From NCBI GenBank assembly GCA_032622095.1, contig CP136063.1, forward strand, positions 276,205,426 to 276,269,425: a DNA stretch of 64,000 nt, given 5' to 3'. The stretch comes from Siphonodentalium dalli (taxonomy: Eukaryota > Mollusca > Scaphopoda > Gadilida > Siphonodentaliidae). A program made the translations under genes and the position numbers. Below the pieces are notes generated by a model. It ran no database searches. It saw only the letters and a list, made by a program, of their open reading frames with translations, and was not told the origin of the DNA. Positions 12,401-25,800 of the stretch are shown one piece after another. How positions within the stretch are numbered: the stretch's first letter is position 1; every line of letters begins with the position of its first letter.

Positions 12401-13692
12401 TATAACGGTATGTTGTAAACAACATGATACAGTTTTAACTACAGTTGTGGGATCTCCCTGGTGTTCAGCGTTTTGCTTATCGCACACTCTTTCGGTACTG
12501 TACTGTAACATAACATGGCTTCTGTTTACTAACACTGTGTACGATCTTGACAATAATATGCTATTATGTGATATTTTGATAGATATAAGAACAAAATCTG
12601 TCTATAGTTGAACATTCTTTCTGTTTATGGTGGTTTTAATGGATGTGACTATTTTAACATCAATACACATCGTGAAGGCCATCCGTATATATTTAATGGT
12701 TTCCTGCAAACAGAAAGTCAAATTTCAACTTCCATGTGCAGTATGTCAGATTCTTGAATACACACCATCGATTTCCTCAGCTACCACAAGCAGACCAACA
12801 ATCATTAGTCTCCTACAAACCGAACAACAGCTAACAGGTTCCCTGAGCATTCAGCTCTTTACAAGTGAAATTTTCAGGTCTCTGCTATCAGTTGGAAGAG
12901 AGCAGCTGAGAACAACACTTGTCGGCTCACACTGACAGAACAGCAATTCAAAGCTCCCTGAAAACAGATCATCAGTCATAACATTTCTATGGATAGAATG
13001 TCAGTCTTCAGTTTCTTGAAAGCAGATACTGGTCCAGTTACCAGCTACTCAATTTTCCTGCTTTTTCCAGACTAGGTACCATTGTCCTACATAATGGTGT
13101 GAGCAGCATATAATGAAAAAATACGTCAAGTTACACTCTCAGCTTTCCAGTCTTCTATCCAGCAGATCCAATGAGAATCAAACTCTTCTTCGGTGTATTT
13201 CCTTTCTGCCTGAATATAAATATATATACATTAATCATTATCAATTTGTTACTATATCTGGAGGGATGTCTGTTAGGCTCCTGCAAATCACAATCGTTTC
13301 ATGAAATTTAACCTTAAGTCGAATCGAGGGCAAGGTTTCACATCAAATTGCTCAAACCGAACCATCGTAATTGGAAGTTGAGAGACATTAACAATTTGTT
13401 GTTGTCGCCAGCGATAACAGAAAACATGACGAGTAATTTATCAATTCATCATTGCCCTACACTGTAATATTTTAGCTCATTATACTGGCAAATTGAATTG
13501 ATAAATTAAATCAGACCAGACCAGAAATAAGAATGTGAATACTATAGAGGAAAATATTTTTGGCAATTAACAAAGAAACCGGGATGTTTTAGCATGCAGC
13601 ATCATACTTTGGTGCAAGGGGAGTAATCCAATGTGTTCCACATGATGCTACGATGCAAAGGGGAGTAATTTAATTTTCCGTTATGGCAGTAA

Positions 13693-13866
13693 TTATAGGA
13701 ATTCATTCACTTGGGAATAATTTTGCAATTGTGACTGAATGTCTATAAGATTAAATGTGTCATTTGTATTATGTTTTGGGATGTTCACAGAGGAAAGTAT
13801 TACAAAACTACGACCAATAATTCTATTGAAAAAGTCGCAAAATAATGCACCTGAAAGGACGACAAT
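13693..13866 (-). CDS. C8orf76: C8orf76-like terminal exon (likely)
   Basis: Open from acceptor CGCCAG to a TAA: IVVLSGALFCDFFNRIIGRS, then FVILSSVN and a polar tail ending QVNEFL, 57 residues. Phase 0 fits exon 8, and the Ile-Gly-x-x-Phe-Val-x-Leu-Ser block resembles the C-terminal segment of the human protein with nearly equal length to the stop. No AATAAA is seen close by. An alternative last exon at 17079-17226 was considered and judged weaker. Confidence 0.5.
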   Translation of the reverse strand: MVVLSGALFCDFFNRIIGRSFVILSSVNIPKHNTNDTFNLIDIQSQLQNYSQVNEFL

Positions 13867-16800
13867 CTGGCGTTGAAGGGTCATAGAAAATGGTGTTTAC
13901 CCTAATGATTGATACATATGCGTTTATCTCCCTTATGTTAAACGAGATACAGTCAACGCTTTAATGAAATTTTCATTTATATATTAGAGAAAGTCGCATG
14001 AGTCTCCTGGTTTGGGCAGGGTGAGAAAATTAATCGAATCTTCATGATCATTTGGAATAAAATTGAACCTATTGCATGATTTCACATCGAATTAAATCTC
14101 AGACTTTTGCTGGAGCCTAGCTAGGCTCTGTTGATATGTATTGGCCTATAATACACTATTTCTGACTGTCCTTGTGAATCAAAATCACAAGAGTTCTGGA
14201 CTGCTATCAAACGTTGTTATATGAGAAAGGTTTTCCCGATGCTAAATTTATGTTTTATTGGAACATATCATTTCAGGCAGTAGGTCATATCACGAAGCAA
14301 GTTTTGTTGATGAGGGAAATAACTTATTGTCAGTGTCAGGGGAGGGTCTGCGACTGCCCCTCCTGCCATCCACCAAGGGAGGCACAAACTGCCCTTCATT
14401 CTTTACGGAATGGCAAGAAATACCTCACATAGCAACTAAAACAGCATTGTTATAGTGTCCTAAGAGAAAAATTTATATTCATACTAGTTAAGTAGCTTAA
14501 CCCTTAGAACCCTGACGTCCTGAACGTTAAATGGTCCCAACCCGAGGCGCCTGACGTATTATAGTGTTCCGACGACGTAACTCATAATGCTCTTAACTGA
14601 GACGTATATACATGTATAACACTCAACTATATGGCAATCTACTATGCTAACAGAACTAGTGGGCTGTGAAATATGTCACAAGGTATTTCAACGAGACAAT
14701 CTATTTCACGTTCAATATACATGTAGATTATATTGCGGCTCCCTTTGGTCGCGCTATATATTTATAATGAAATTCTTATCCTTTGTCTACGATACAAGGC
14801 GTTTCTCAAAATGCACATCTGAGCATGCGTAAAGAAACAGACCCCCTATCTCCAATTTGGCTGCTAAAGTCAGAGGTATGAACATGTGACTCATTCGCAC
14901 AAAGTAGAAGCACAATTCTAGTTAATTTGTGCTTTGATCGCAAAATACTTCCCCTTCCCCTTTTCTGATGATAAAAAGCGACTTTTTTCTCTCAAAATAG
15001 ACCTCTGCGCATGCACGAAGAAACAGACCCTCTGTCATCAGTTTGCCTATCAAAGTCACGTATGTAAATATGTGACGCATGTGTGCACAGTAGAAGTACA
15101 TGTTGATATGTGCGTTTATTGTGCTTTAATTTCGTGTCAGATATCGTATGAATTCCGGACCGGTATTCTGGTCTCCCGGGATATAGGACTATAAGGATTG
15201 AACCGGTATTCCGGTCTCTCGGGTTCAAAGGGTTAACCCTTTAATTACAGGATCTGTGCTGGTGCAGAATTAAAGATCCTGTGCCAGTGCATTCTCTTAT
15301 ATATTGGAGTCTCCCACAGGGAGCCTCGCATATATAAGAGAATGCACTGGCTTACAATGTCAGGGTAATAATACTGTTTGGCCAATGTATTCTCTTATAT
15401 ATGCGAGGCTCTCTATGGGATACTCGCATATATAAGAGAATGCATTGGCACAGGGTTTTCACAAAATTTCAGGAAGGGTTAAGATGAGCTTGGCCCTGGA
15501 AAAGTGCCTTAACCCTTTGAACCCTGGCTCCCCACAACGATCGACACCCTGACCCTGGGCTCCCAGTGGTATTTTTTATATTGTGGCCAGTGTTTAGATG
15601 CATGGTGTTGTTTATGTTCAAGTGGTGTCACATTTCTGAAACTTTAGATGTATGTTCCCCATGGACCACTGATTATTTTACGATCTGCTTACATTGCCAC
15701 GTGGTCGCTCCCTGGTAACGGTTGCTAAGCATCTACCCGATATTGAAAGTAAAATGCAATTATAGCTTTTACGGTCGTAATTCAGCCCAAGGAAATGGCG
15801 TTTTTGATGCAGTCAACACCCTATTGTGAAATTTGAGATATATCTGGCCAGAAGTCTGATCCTAACTTGTATTTAAGGGTAGCAACTGTTGCTAAGCAAA
15901 TACCCCAAATGATCGAATGACACCATTGCCCTGTGAATCCAATTGTATTATGCCCCAATTTAGACATTCTTGGCATGCACATGCTGATGGTTATGTTCAA
16001 ATGGTGCTACAGGTCTGAAATTTTACAGGTATGTTCCCATGGGCCACTGTGTATTTTTTTTAGAACGGTATACTTTGCCACACGATCACTCCCTGGTAAC
16101 GGTTTCTAAGCAACTACCCGGAACTGGAAGTATAATGCAATTATAGCTTATAGCGTCGTATAATTCCGCGCTAAGAAACGGCATTTTCTATGCAGTCAAT
16201 ACCCTATTGTGAAACTGGAGATACATCAGGTCAGAAGATTGAACCTACATGTAGTTTGTATTTAACGGTATCAATGGTTGCTAAGCATACAGCCCAAGTG
16301 ATCGAATGACACCACTTCCCTGTGCATTCATTGGCATTACGTCCCGTTTTAGAAATCGCCTAAAAGGCACGGTGATGGTCATGTTCAAATGGTGCCACGA
16401 GTCTTAAACTTTACATAATTGCTCAATAATGCACGATTTGACCACGTGTTTGTAATGTGCACGCGCAAGTATATCGACTAGATGGTATTGTGACCATGCA
16501 ACTCATTTCCACAGTACTACTTTGGTGCAATGTCAAAACGTGCAGCTGTATAACACAAATTTATGTACCATGGAGATCCTTGATGTGATTGTATCATTTC
16601 ACAAAAATTCATACATTTATCACTTTATCCTATGCGCGAAACAAATCGACTCAAATAAGAAACTGCGTGCGCCTTCCTCACATATGACAGAACACTGATT
16701 ATGTATGCAATACTAATTTAAACCAAAAAGAGTGATCGAAATGGTGTCTTTCTACAATCCTGCGAACCGCGCAACAGTGTAGAGCTTTACCCGAATCGCT

Positions 16801-19800
16801 TCAAATAATGTACGTTTGTTGAATTCTGCGCTGTGCGCATGCGCATGTTTTTCTACCCCAACTAGTCGGCAACAAACTCATACATGCACACATGGCACTG
16901 CTGAAGTTCCTTGGGATCATTTACATAGATATAAGTGGATATACCAATGGTTATAACATGTATACACATGCTACATAGGTTTATGATGTCACTGAATGCT
17001 GCTGGCCGCTTTTGCGGCCAGTCGGGTGTATGAACGTTTTCTGGCTGGCCGCTTTTGCGGTCAGTCGGGTTCAAAGGGTTAAAGTGCTGTATAATTATCA
17101 AATTTTGCCTTTTCGCCATTTATGCAATACCTGACAAAAAGGTTATACTTTTCTAGAATTTGTGACCCTTGCCCTTGGTTCCATAAATTAACAGCAAACA
17201 GATTTGAAAATTTAGCCTCCCAAACAGTCAAATCTTTGGTAAATTGGGAAACAGTGTACAAGAATTAGTGGCGAGATCAGTTATTTCTTCGCGATTGTAC
17301 ATCCTAAACTTGATCCATTGTATATGAGATTTCCCCCCCCCCAATACATTCTTGCTGCAGTTTCTAGTCTCTATTAGGACTTACCTTCGACAGGTGGTCG
17401 TCTTCATCAGAACTATTATGAGAAAGTTCTTGTCGGAGGAACTGTAAATTACAAAACATATACATTAATATGGAAAGAAACTTTCTCTTGTTTTTGAATA
17501 TAAGGCCAATAAAATTAAATATCTGTGTTCTCAGGCAATTAAATCCTAATTTTGAGATGATTGTGGGAGGCTATTTATTTTTTTCTCAAAATCTGGAAAA
17601 CATACTCTAGATACAAAAGAAAATTCACTATCATCGTTCAAACCGAATACATCTAACAGAAGATATTGAACAAAATATTTGACGAGACATTTAACACTTT
17701 CATGACTAGAGCTTCCTGAATTTTTTTGAAAAACCTGGTGCCATGCAATCTCTTATATATGCGAGTAGGGGGCTTCGCATATATAAGAGAATACATTGGC
17801 CTAACAATATTTTCCTTGACCTTGTAAGCCAGTGCATTCTCTTATATAAATAAGGAAACTCGCATATATAAGAGAATGAGCATCATTAATGCTGCACCAG
17901 CACAACTCCCGTCATGCCCCCATCATGAAAGGGTTAACAAGTAAATTGCAGTGAGTAAGGCACATGGAATTTTTATTTATTTGGCCTAAACATGACAAGA
18001 AAAAGTTAATATTGTGTGAAACCCCATTTTAAAATTCATTTGTTAATTGTCATTTTTTATTAAGAATTTTAATAATATAAAATACATTCTACATCCTTTA
18101 AACCAAAATCTTTTAAAATGGCCATACTCTACCATTTATATGAGCTGAACCCAAGTCACTCAAAGAAAATCTGAAATTTTAATTAAATGGCCATCGTGGT
18201 ATCTAAGGAAAAGTTGTTCGATGAATTGCGGATAGACCAGAAAACATAGATATAAAGTAATGCCCTAAATAATCGACTCCTTAATCACAGCAGAATTATG
18301 GGTAACTTTTCAGGATTTTGTCGGAAATATGGCTTGTTGCCATTCATCGGAAAGCTCTCCCCAAGATCTCTACTAGTGAGAGCTTTCCAATGAATGGCAA
18401 CAAGCCATATTTCCGACTAAATCCTGAAAAGTTACCCATAATTCTGTTGTGGTTAAGGAGTCGATTACTTAGGGCATTACTGTAGATGACAGAAGAACAT
18501 CAGCAGGTCTAGGTAACTTCAGGCTTTTGGAGATAAAAAGTCTGGTATTGAGTAGTTTCACTATTAATAGGACAGCATAATTAACCCTTTCTATACTGAA
18601 TGGATTCTCCCATTCAGTTATAAAAGTATACATTGGAATGGACTATTATTCATTTGGAGGAGTTTTCAGGTAATAAAAGCAGACGACAGACAGAAAAAGA
18701 CACTAAAAGAGCAGAAGGATTCATTGGTGGGAAATGTTCAGGTAATAAGTTCAACACATGACCTATGGTTGGTTTTTAAACTTATTATTTGAACATTATC
18801 TATGGGAACTAGTTGGCAATGAGTATTAGTATAGAAAGGGTTATTACACTTACTGATGTAACATAATCGAGGCAACTTCCATCAATAGCTGTACCAGATA
18901 ATTTATCTGCAATCTACAAATTAAATTAAAATGGAAAATGTGTTGATAGACCCACAATATATTTATAACAAACAAATATTTATGCTCATATAAGCATTCA
19001 CTCTCAGGAACTTGATATAAGGCGAGGGTGTAACCCTTTCTACACTAAATGGATTCTCCCTTTCGGTTATAAAACTATACATTGGAATAGTCTATTATAC
19101 ATCTGGAGGGGTTTTCACCAAAAATAAGCATACGACAGATAATACAAGTACAGAAGGAGTCCTATTTATTGGAGGTAAATATTCCGAAAATAAGTTCAAC
19201 AAACAGTTTTTGTTAAACTTATTATCTGCAAATTTCCTAAGGGACAACTACTCGTCAATGAGTATTTAGAATAGAAAGGGTTAAATAATGTCATACAATG
19301 TTGCCCCAAGCACAAACATACATCCATATATGATGTTGAACTAAATGCGAACAACATACATCCATATACGATGTTGAATCAAGTGCCAACATACTTCAAT
19401 ACACATTAAAACTTCTCGAAACCGGACCCTCAAAAACTGATTCCCTCTCCATGCTAAATGAACTGCCCAGTCCCAAAATTCTCACTAATAATTAGCTCTG
19501 TAATCCAAAACTTCTCCATTCCGAACACCAAAAGGGATTTCAAGTCCATAAGCAACGCATGCATGTCAGCTCTGAAACCGAATGTGTATGCACGTCAGAT
19601 CAGCATTTTTGTACCATTGCAAATTGATGATCAGCAACATAATCAAATATGTTTATTTTTTTGGTATAGCTATGAATTTAGTTATTTTTAAATAAAATAA
19701 TTTATACATAATACTTGTTTATTAAAGTTGCATCAATTAATAATGGAGTATTTGCGACTTGATTAACTTTTGTAATGGAGGTTTCATGTTTCATGACGCG

Positions 19801-22800
19801 ATTTTCTATAAATCATAATACATCTCTAAACTGTACAGTAATGTCAGTCTGAAGGGTGTTCGGTTTGGTCCCCAGAGGGTGAATTTAGTGATGCTATCGC
19901 GCACAGTGGGCTAGCATCACCAAATTCACCCTCTGGAGACCTCATTTGGAGAGGTCTTACTGTATTGTAGAAAGAGCTTGCAACATGTAAATGAAATATT
20001 ATAACAATCGGCCACTAAATAAACTTTAATATTGCCAGTGAAGTGGGAACATCCATTTCTTAAAGCGTAGAAAGCAAACGATATATTGTAAGGCCATTAA
20101 AATAAATTATCTGCGTTCTCAGGCAATTAGATCTCAATTTTGTTGTTCAAATCCAATATTTCCCACAGAAAATATTGAGAAAAAAAAATTTGACGAGGCT
20201 TTTTAAAAGAAAATTTCAGTGACGAGGGAGTTGCCAGAGAACACAGAATTTGTATTGATTTGCCGTAATATTTGGGACCACTTTGTGTATGATTGACAAT
20301 GGGTAACAGGTATATCTGATTTGAAGAGCTGCAATTATATGCTAAACGTCACTACACAATAATAAATGGAAATCAATTAACTATGAATCAGTGAGTGTCT
20401 AAGCATCAAAGGACTAATTTGACCTCATTTCATCTAATCAGCTCACCTCATTTTTGAGACCCTCATTCACATCTTTCCCAAAGCTGTTTGCAAATTTTGC
20501 TAAATACACAGCAATCAACCTGTAAAATTTTGTGACATAATTAACCTACACATGTACCATACAGAATATATTAGATGTATGGAGCCACGGACTCAGTGTG
20601 AAATAAGTAACCTATACATGTACCGAAATGGCCATATATTGATCGGAATGGCACATTGAGATGTCCCTCAACTCAGATCAAGCTTGAAAATCGGTTCTGA
20701 TTTTGGCCCGTGTCGGGTTCGGTAGAAGGGTAATGTTGCAAGAGCTATACTCGACCTTCACCTCAGAATTTGCAGTCACATTATATTCAACTAATTAACA
20801 GGTCTTTTTCGGGTGGTTTCTAGAACACCAAAGTTGGTGGAACATCTTGATATATAAGTCAAATTGCACATGCGGGTGGAATGGAGTCGATTTGAGATTA
20901 TAGATGCACGCCCTACAAGTTTACCATTTAATGAGGTCAAGGACGAGTATAGCTCTTGCGACATTACCCCGCTACCGTCGGGTTTGAGTCTGGGCTACCT
21001 CATCTATCCCAGACTTTGATGATCTTATCCATGACCTAACCATGGGGACATCCTTAATGAAAGTGTCAACTTGGAGAGGGGATAATTTCATGTGTTACAG
21101 TCAATGGAGCAATTAGGAATGCAGAAAGTTAAATGTTAAATTAATATTAGATGTGAACATGAAGAGATATATATAAATTAAAATCCAAGATGGCCACTGG
21201 CAGCCATGTTTATCAACGAAATTAGCAAAAAATATATGGCTCCCATATAGAATTCACCACGAAGATCCATATGAAGTTTGGAGATGATCGGACAATGTAT
21301 GTAGTCTGTAGGGTGTGCAAAAGGATTTAGTCATGCAAAGAGTCAAATCAAAGATGGCTGCTGGCAGCCAAGTTCTTCAACATTTTATGGCTCCCATCTA
21401 GATGTCACCCCGCAGATCCATATGAATATGGTGATGATCAGATAAGGGATTTGGTTTGTAAGGTGTGCGAAATGATTTAGTTATGCAAGATTAAAATCCA
21501 AGATGGCTGCCAGTGGCCATTTTTTCATCAAAAATCGTTTAAAATTTGATAGCTCCCATCTAGAGGTCACCCCGAAGATCCATATGAAGTTTGATGAAGA
21601 TCGGATGCGGGATGTGGCCTGTAGGGTGTGCCAAAGGATTTAGTCATGCAAAGATTAAAATCCAAGATGGCTGCTGTCGGCCATGTTCTTTAACAAATTT
21701 CAGAAAAAATTGATGCCTCCCATCTAGAGGTCACCCCGAAGATCCATATGAAGTTTGATGAAGATCGGATGCGGGATGTGGCCTGTAGGGTGTGCCAAAG
21801 GATTTAGTCATGCAAAGATTAAAATCCAAGATGGCTGCTGTCGGCCATGTTCTTTAACAAATTTCAGAAAAAATTGATGCCTCCCATCTAGAGGTCACCC
21901 CGAAGATCCGTATGAAGTTTGACGAAGACTGGATGAGGAATGTGGCTTGTAGGGTGTGCCAAAGGATTTAGTCATGCAAAGATTAAAATCCAAGATGGCT
22001 GCTGGCAGCCATGTTTTTTAACGAATTTCAGAAATAATTGATGGCTCCCCATCTAGATGTCAACTCGAAGATCCGTATGAAGTTTGGGGCGATTATATAA
22101 GGGATGTGGTCTGTAGGATGTGCCAAAAGATTTAGTCATGCAAAGAGTAAAACTCAAGATGGCAGCCAGCAGCCATGTTTTTTAACGAATTTCAGAAGAT
22201 CACCCCGAAGAGCCATATGAAGTTTGGTAATGATCGGATGAGGGATGGGGCCTGTAGGGTGAGCCAAAGTAAATTGTTGACAGAAGCCAACCCATGGCAA
22301 TAGCTCAAACTTTACAAAGTAAAGTTGAGCTAAAAAGGAAGCCCTTTTACCGAGAGTTGGGAAGCGCATCAGTCTGAAAATATGGTATCCTATGGGAGAC
22401 TTGCATATATAAGAGAATGCATTGGAACAGGGTTTTCGCAAAATTTCAGGAAGCTCATCATGAAAGGGTGCCTAAGACTGTACCGTGAGCTCCAACGTAT
22501 AGACCTGTTTATCAGCAGTGTCAAATATAATATTTATAATCTTGCAGAACATTACTCACTTCGCACGAACTAAGCAGGTTGTCTGATGATAGACTCCATC
22601 TTTTGAAATTTTATAACATTCCGCTAGATTATACCAGAGTTTAGCATTAAACAGATGTAACCAGAGCAGACGCTTTAGAGTGGAGATCTCATCTGAAATA
22701 TATAAAGCAATATGAACCGTCCCATGAAAACCATCATGAAGAGTGAGTGAAGTGATGTTCAAAGAAGACTGGATAAATCAGTTCCAACAATAAACACTAC

Positions 22801-25800
22801 TCAAAGTATTGAAAAATGCAGGTACTAAATGTACCCCCCCCCACCCCTTGAAGCTTTAACCCTTTCATGATGGGAGTTGTGCAGGTGAATAATTAAATAT
22901 CCTGTGCCAGTGCATTCTCTTATACTAGTATATGCTAGAATGCACTGGCTTACAAGGTAAATGTTGTTTGGCCAATGCATTCTCATATATATGCGAGGCT
23001 CCTATGGGAGTCTCGCATATATAAGAGAATGCATTAATTGGCACAGGGTTTTTTGCAAAATTTCAGTATGCTCCCATCATGGAAGGGTTAACAATAAGCA
23101 GGGTTTCCGCTATACCGGCATAGGATCCCCTCAATGGCCCCATTCCCGTAGCCTAATTTTCCTGTTGAAATGCCAGTTGATTTTAATTTTTAGGGTCCCA
23201 TTCCCCCAGCCCAGATTTCCACTGCTACCATACTCCAGGACACATATCTTGTGTATAAAAGTAGAGATGTATAAAACTTCTCTCCATCTTGCTGGGGTAC
23301 AAATAAGGAATTTTAGGCCAAAAAAAAAGAAGATATTTGATTCTCTGGTAATTTTTTTTTTAAACCAATGCGCGAGCGAGGGTTTTATTTTTTATTTTTT
23401 TTACTAGACTGGCATCGTAAACATGGGTTATTATACCTTCCCAGGTCCAAAAAATGTAGGGAGAACTTTGTAATGTATAATGTACATATTGATATGATTT
23501 TCATATCGGCACAATAATTTTTAACATGCAGAACTACATATCCGATTCATATAAACATACAGAACGTAAATACAGTCGAAACGAAAAGATAAAGTGATCT
23601 TCAAAACTATCATAGAAAGTCTTGATTCACTTATTCCGCTAAATAACCATCATAAAAATACCCAAAATACACCGCTTGTCAAACTGTGCGCTCCAGTTTG
23701 TGTATCTTCTATTGCAATAGTGTAGCAAGGAGGAAAACTCATCTTGCAGGGTTACTTTCTTACTGTGCAAAGGTCGCAAAGATCGCAAAGGTCAAATATC
23801 CAACTTCCTGCTGATCTTTTATCCAAATATTTCAACACATTTGTTCAATAAACTTGGGGGTTTGGACAGCCTGTGGTGACAATATACCTGATGGTTATCA
23901 TTGCCTATGGTCTTTTGTTGAATGCCCACGCATACACCATTGTATTTAGCTCCTAGTCGATATTCGAAACGTAACTAATTTGAGAGTTTTCTATTTTTGT
24001 GTTACCGATTTACAACTACGGTGAAAATTTGAAATCCAAAATCGAAATAAAATGGCCCAACGCGGGCCAATTTTTTCGATGCAGCGATTCCTGAGAATCA
24101 AAACCCTTTGTTTGTTTTTGGCCTTAGAGGACAACTTTAATTTATTTCTTTGCAAGAATACAGATGCTGAACGAAAGTGCATACCAGAACCAACATGGTG
24201 GTGACATCGCTAGAATACATCTCTTTAGAGTTAAGCTAGTTATGTTGCAGATAGGTTAAGAAAAATTGTCAGTCAGTTTAATTGTACTTGGCGATTGTCT
24301 CCATGTTTTATGTAGCAAAATACATTCCACTTTATAGTTTGCGGGGGTATAAATATGCTTGTTAGTGGTTGTAAGCACAAAACATTAAATTATAAACAAA
24401 TTATAGATTTTTTATTTACAATATTGATGATAAAGTACTAAACAAGGGCTGGGCTGTTAATTACCCAATGCATATCCCCATGTGACATACCACCAAGTGT
24501 GGGCATACCTATAAACCATGTGGGCATACCTATAAACCATGTGGGCATACCTATAAACCATGTGGGCATACCTATAAACCATGTGGGCATACCTATAAAC
24601 CATGTGGGCATACCTATAAACCATGTGGGCATACCTATAAACCATGTGGCATACCACCAAGTGTGGGCATACCTATAAACCATGTGGGCATACCTATAAA
24701 CCATGTGGGCATACCTATAAACCATGTGGGCATACCTATAAACCATGGCTTGGATACACAAGTCAACATTCCAGATAAACAAAAATAAATAACTCTAGAA
24801 GGGAAAACCAAAACAAAATGATTGAACATTCCATTGAATATCTGCATACTGTGCATAGTGGTGAACATCAATACCAAATTTCATTGAGATCTGACAACCT
24901 GTGGGTGAGATATCTGCTCGGACTGACAAAAAATCAACATTACCAGATAAACAAAGATGAATAACTCTAGAATGGAACGATTGAACGATTGAACACTCCA
25001 TTGTCTTCATAGCAATGAACATCCATACCAAATTTCATTGAGATCAGACATCAGACACATTCAATCTAAACCGACCAATAAGAGATCAGACATCAGACAC
25101 ATTCAATCTAAACCGACCAATCAAATTTAGTGGCAGATAAATGCTGATTTTTTCTTTCTTGTTAACCCTTTACCCAACAAACCGGCCAAATAAAGCTTCA
25201 ACAGCCTAAAATATCTTCGGTCTGTCTCAATAAAACCATACAAATATGGATATCATTGGAACCGGCTCCTTGACCACATTGTGATAGTTACAGTTATACC
25301 CTGTGCCAATGCATTCTCTTATATATGCGAGTCGACCATAGGTCGCCTCGCATATATAAGAGAATGCATTGGCCTAAAAAAATCTTTTTTTAACACTTTT
25401 TACCATTTTTCTTACATTCTTTAACAATTTTATAATTTTTAATGCGTTAAGCCAATGCATTCTCTTATATATGCGAGGCGACCTATGGTCGACTCGCATA
25501 TATAAGAGAATGCATTGGCACAGGGCCCTTCTGTTGGGTAAAGGGTTAATGATATGTTATTATGCCCATCCAGATGCTCTAGGTGTTTACAGTGTTGACA
25601 TACAGACCTGCAAGGTGTCTCGTAGCATGAAAAACATCCTTGAGTAACATCAAGCTCTGACAGGTTTGTTCATTAGTATTTGATGTATGTATCTGAAACA
25701 GTAATAATGTTTAAACATTGTATAGTCAATTTCGGTTAATTATTTAGCGTTGGTATCTTAATTTGATCAAGAATGTTATCTTTGAGCTACATATGCACAG

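Noticed and set aside
12627-12935. 102-residue plus-strand frame
   Set aside because: Begins inside a TTAAAGGYACGG-type repeat and has no recognisable domain or splice context.
17079-17261. Alternative last exon of the C8orf76-like gene (WEAKFSNLFAVNLWNQ frame)
   Set aside because: Phase would fit, but the acceptor is weak and the stop codon is created by the TTAA of a transposon boundary; the exon at 13693-13866 resembles the family better. Not fully excluded.
24438-24877. Minus-strand frames with repeated YRYAH or WFIGMPT peptides
   Set aside because: By-product of a 21-bp minisatellite open in more than one frame.
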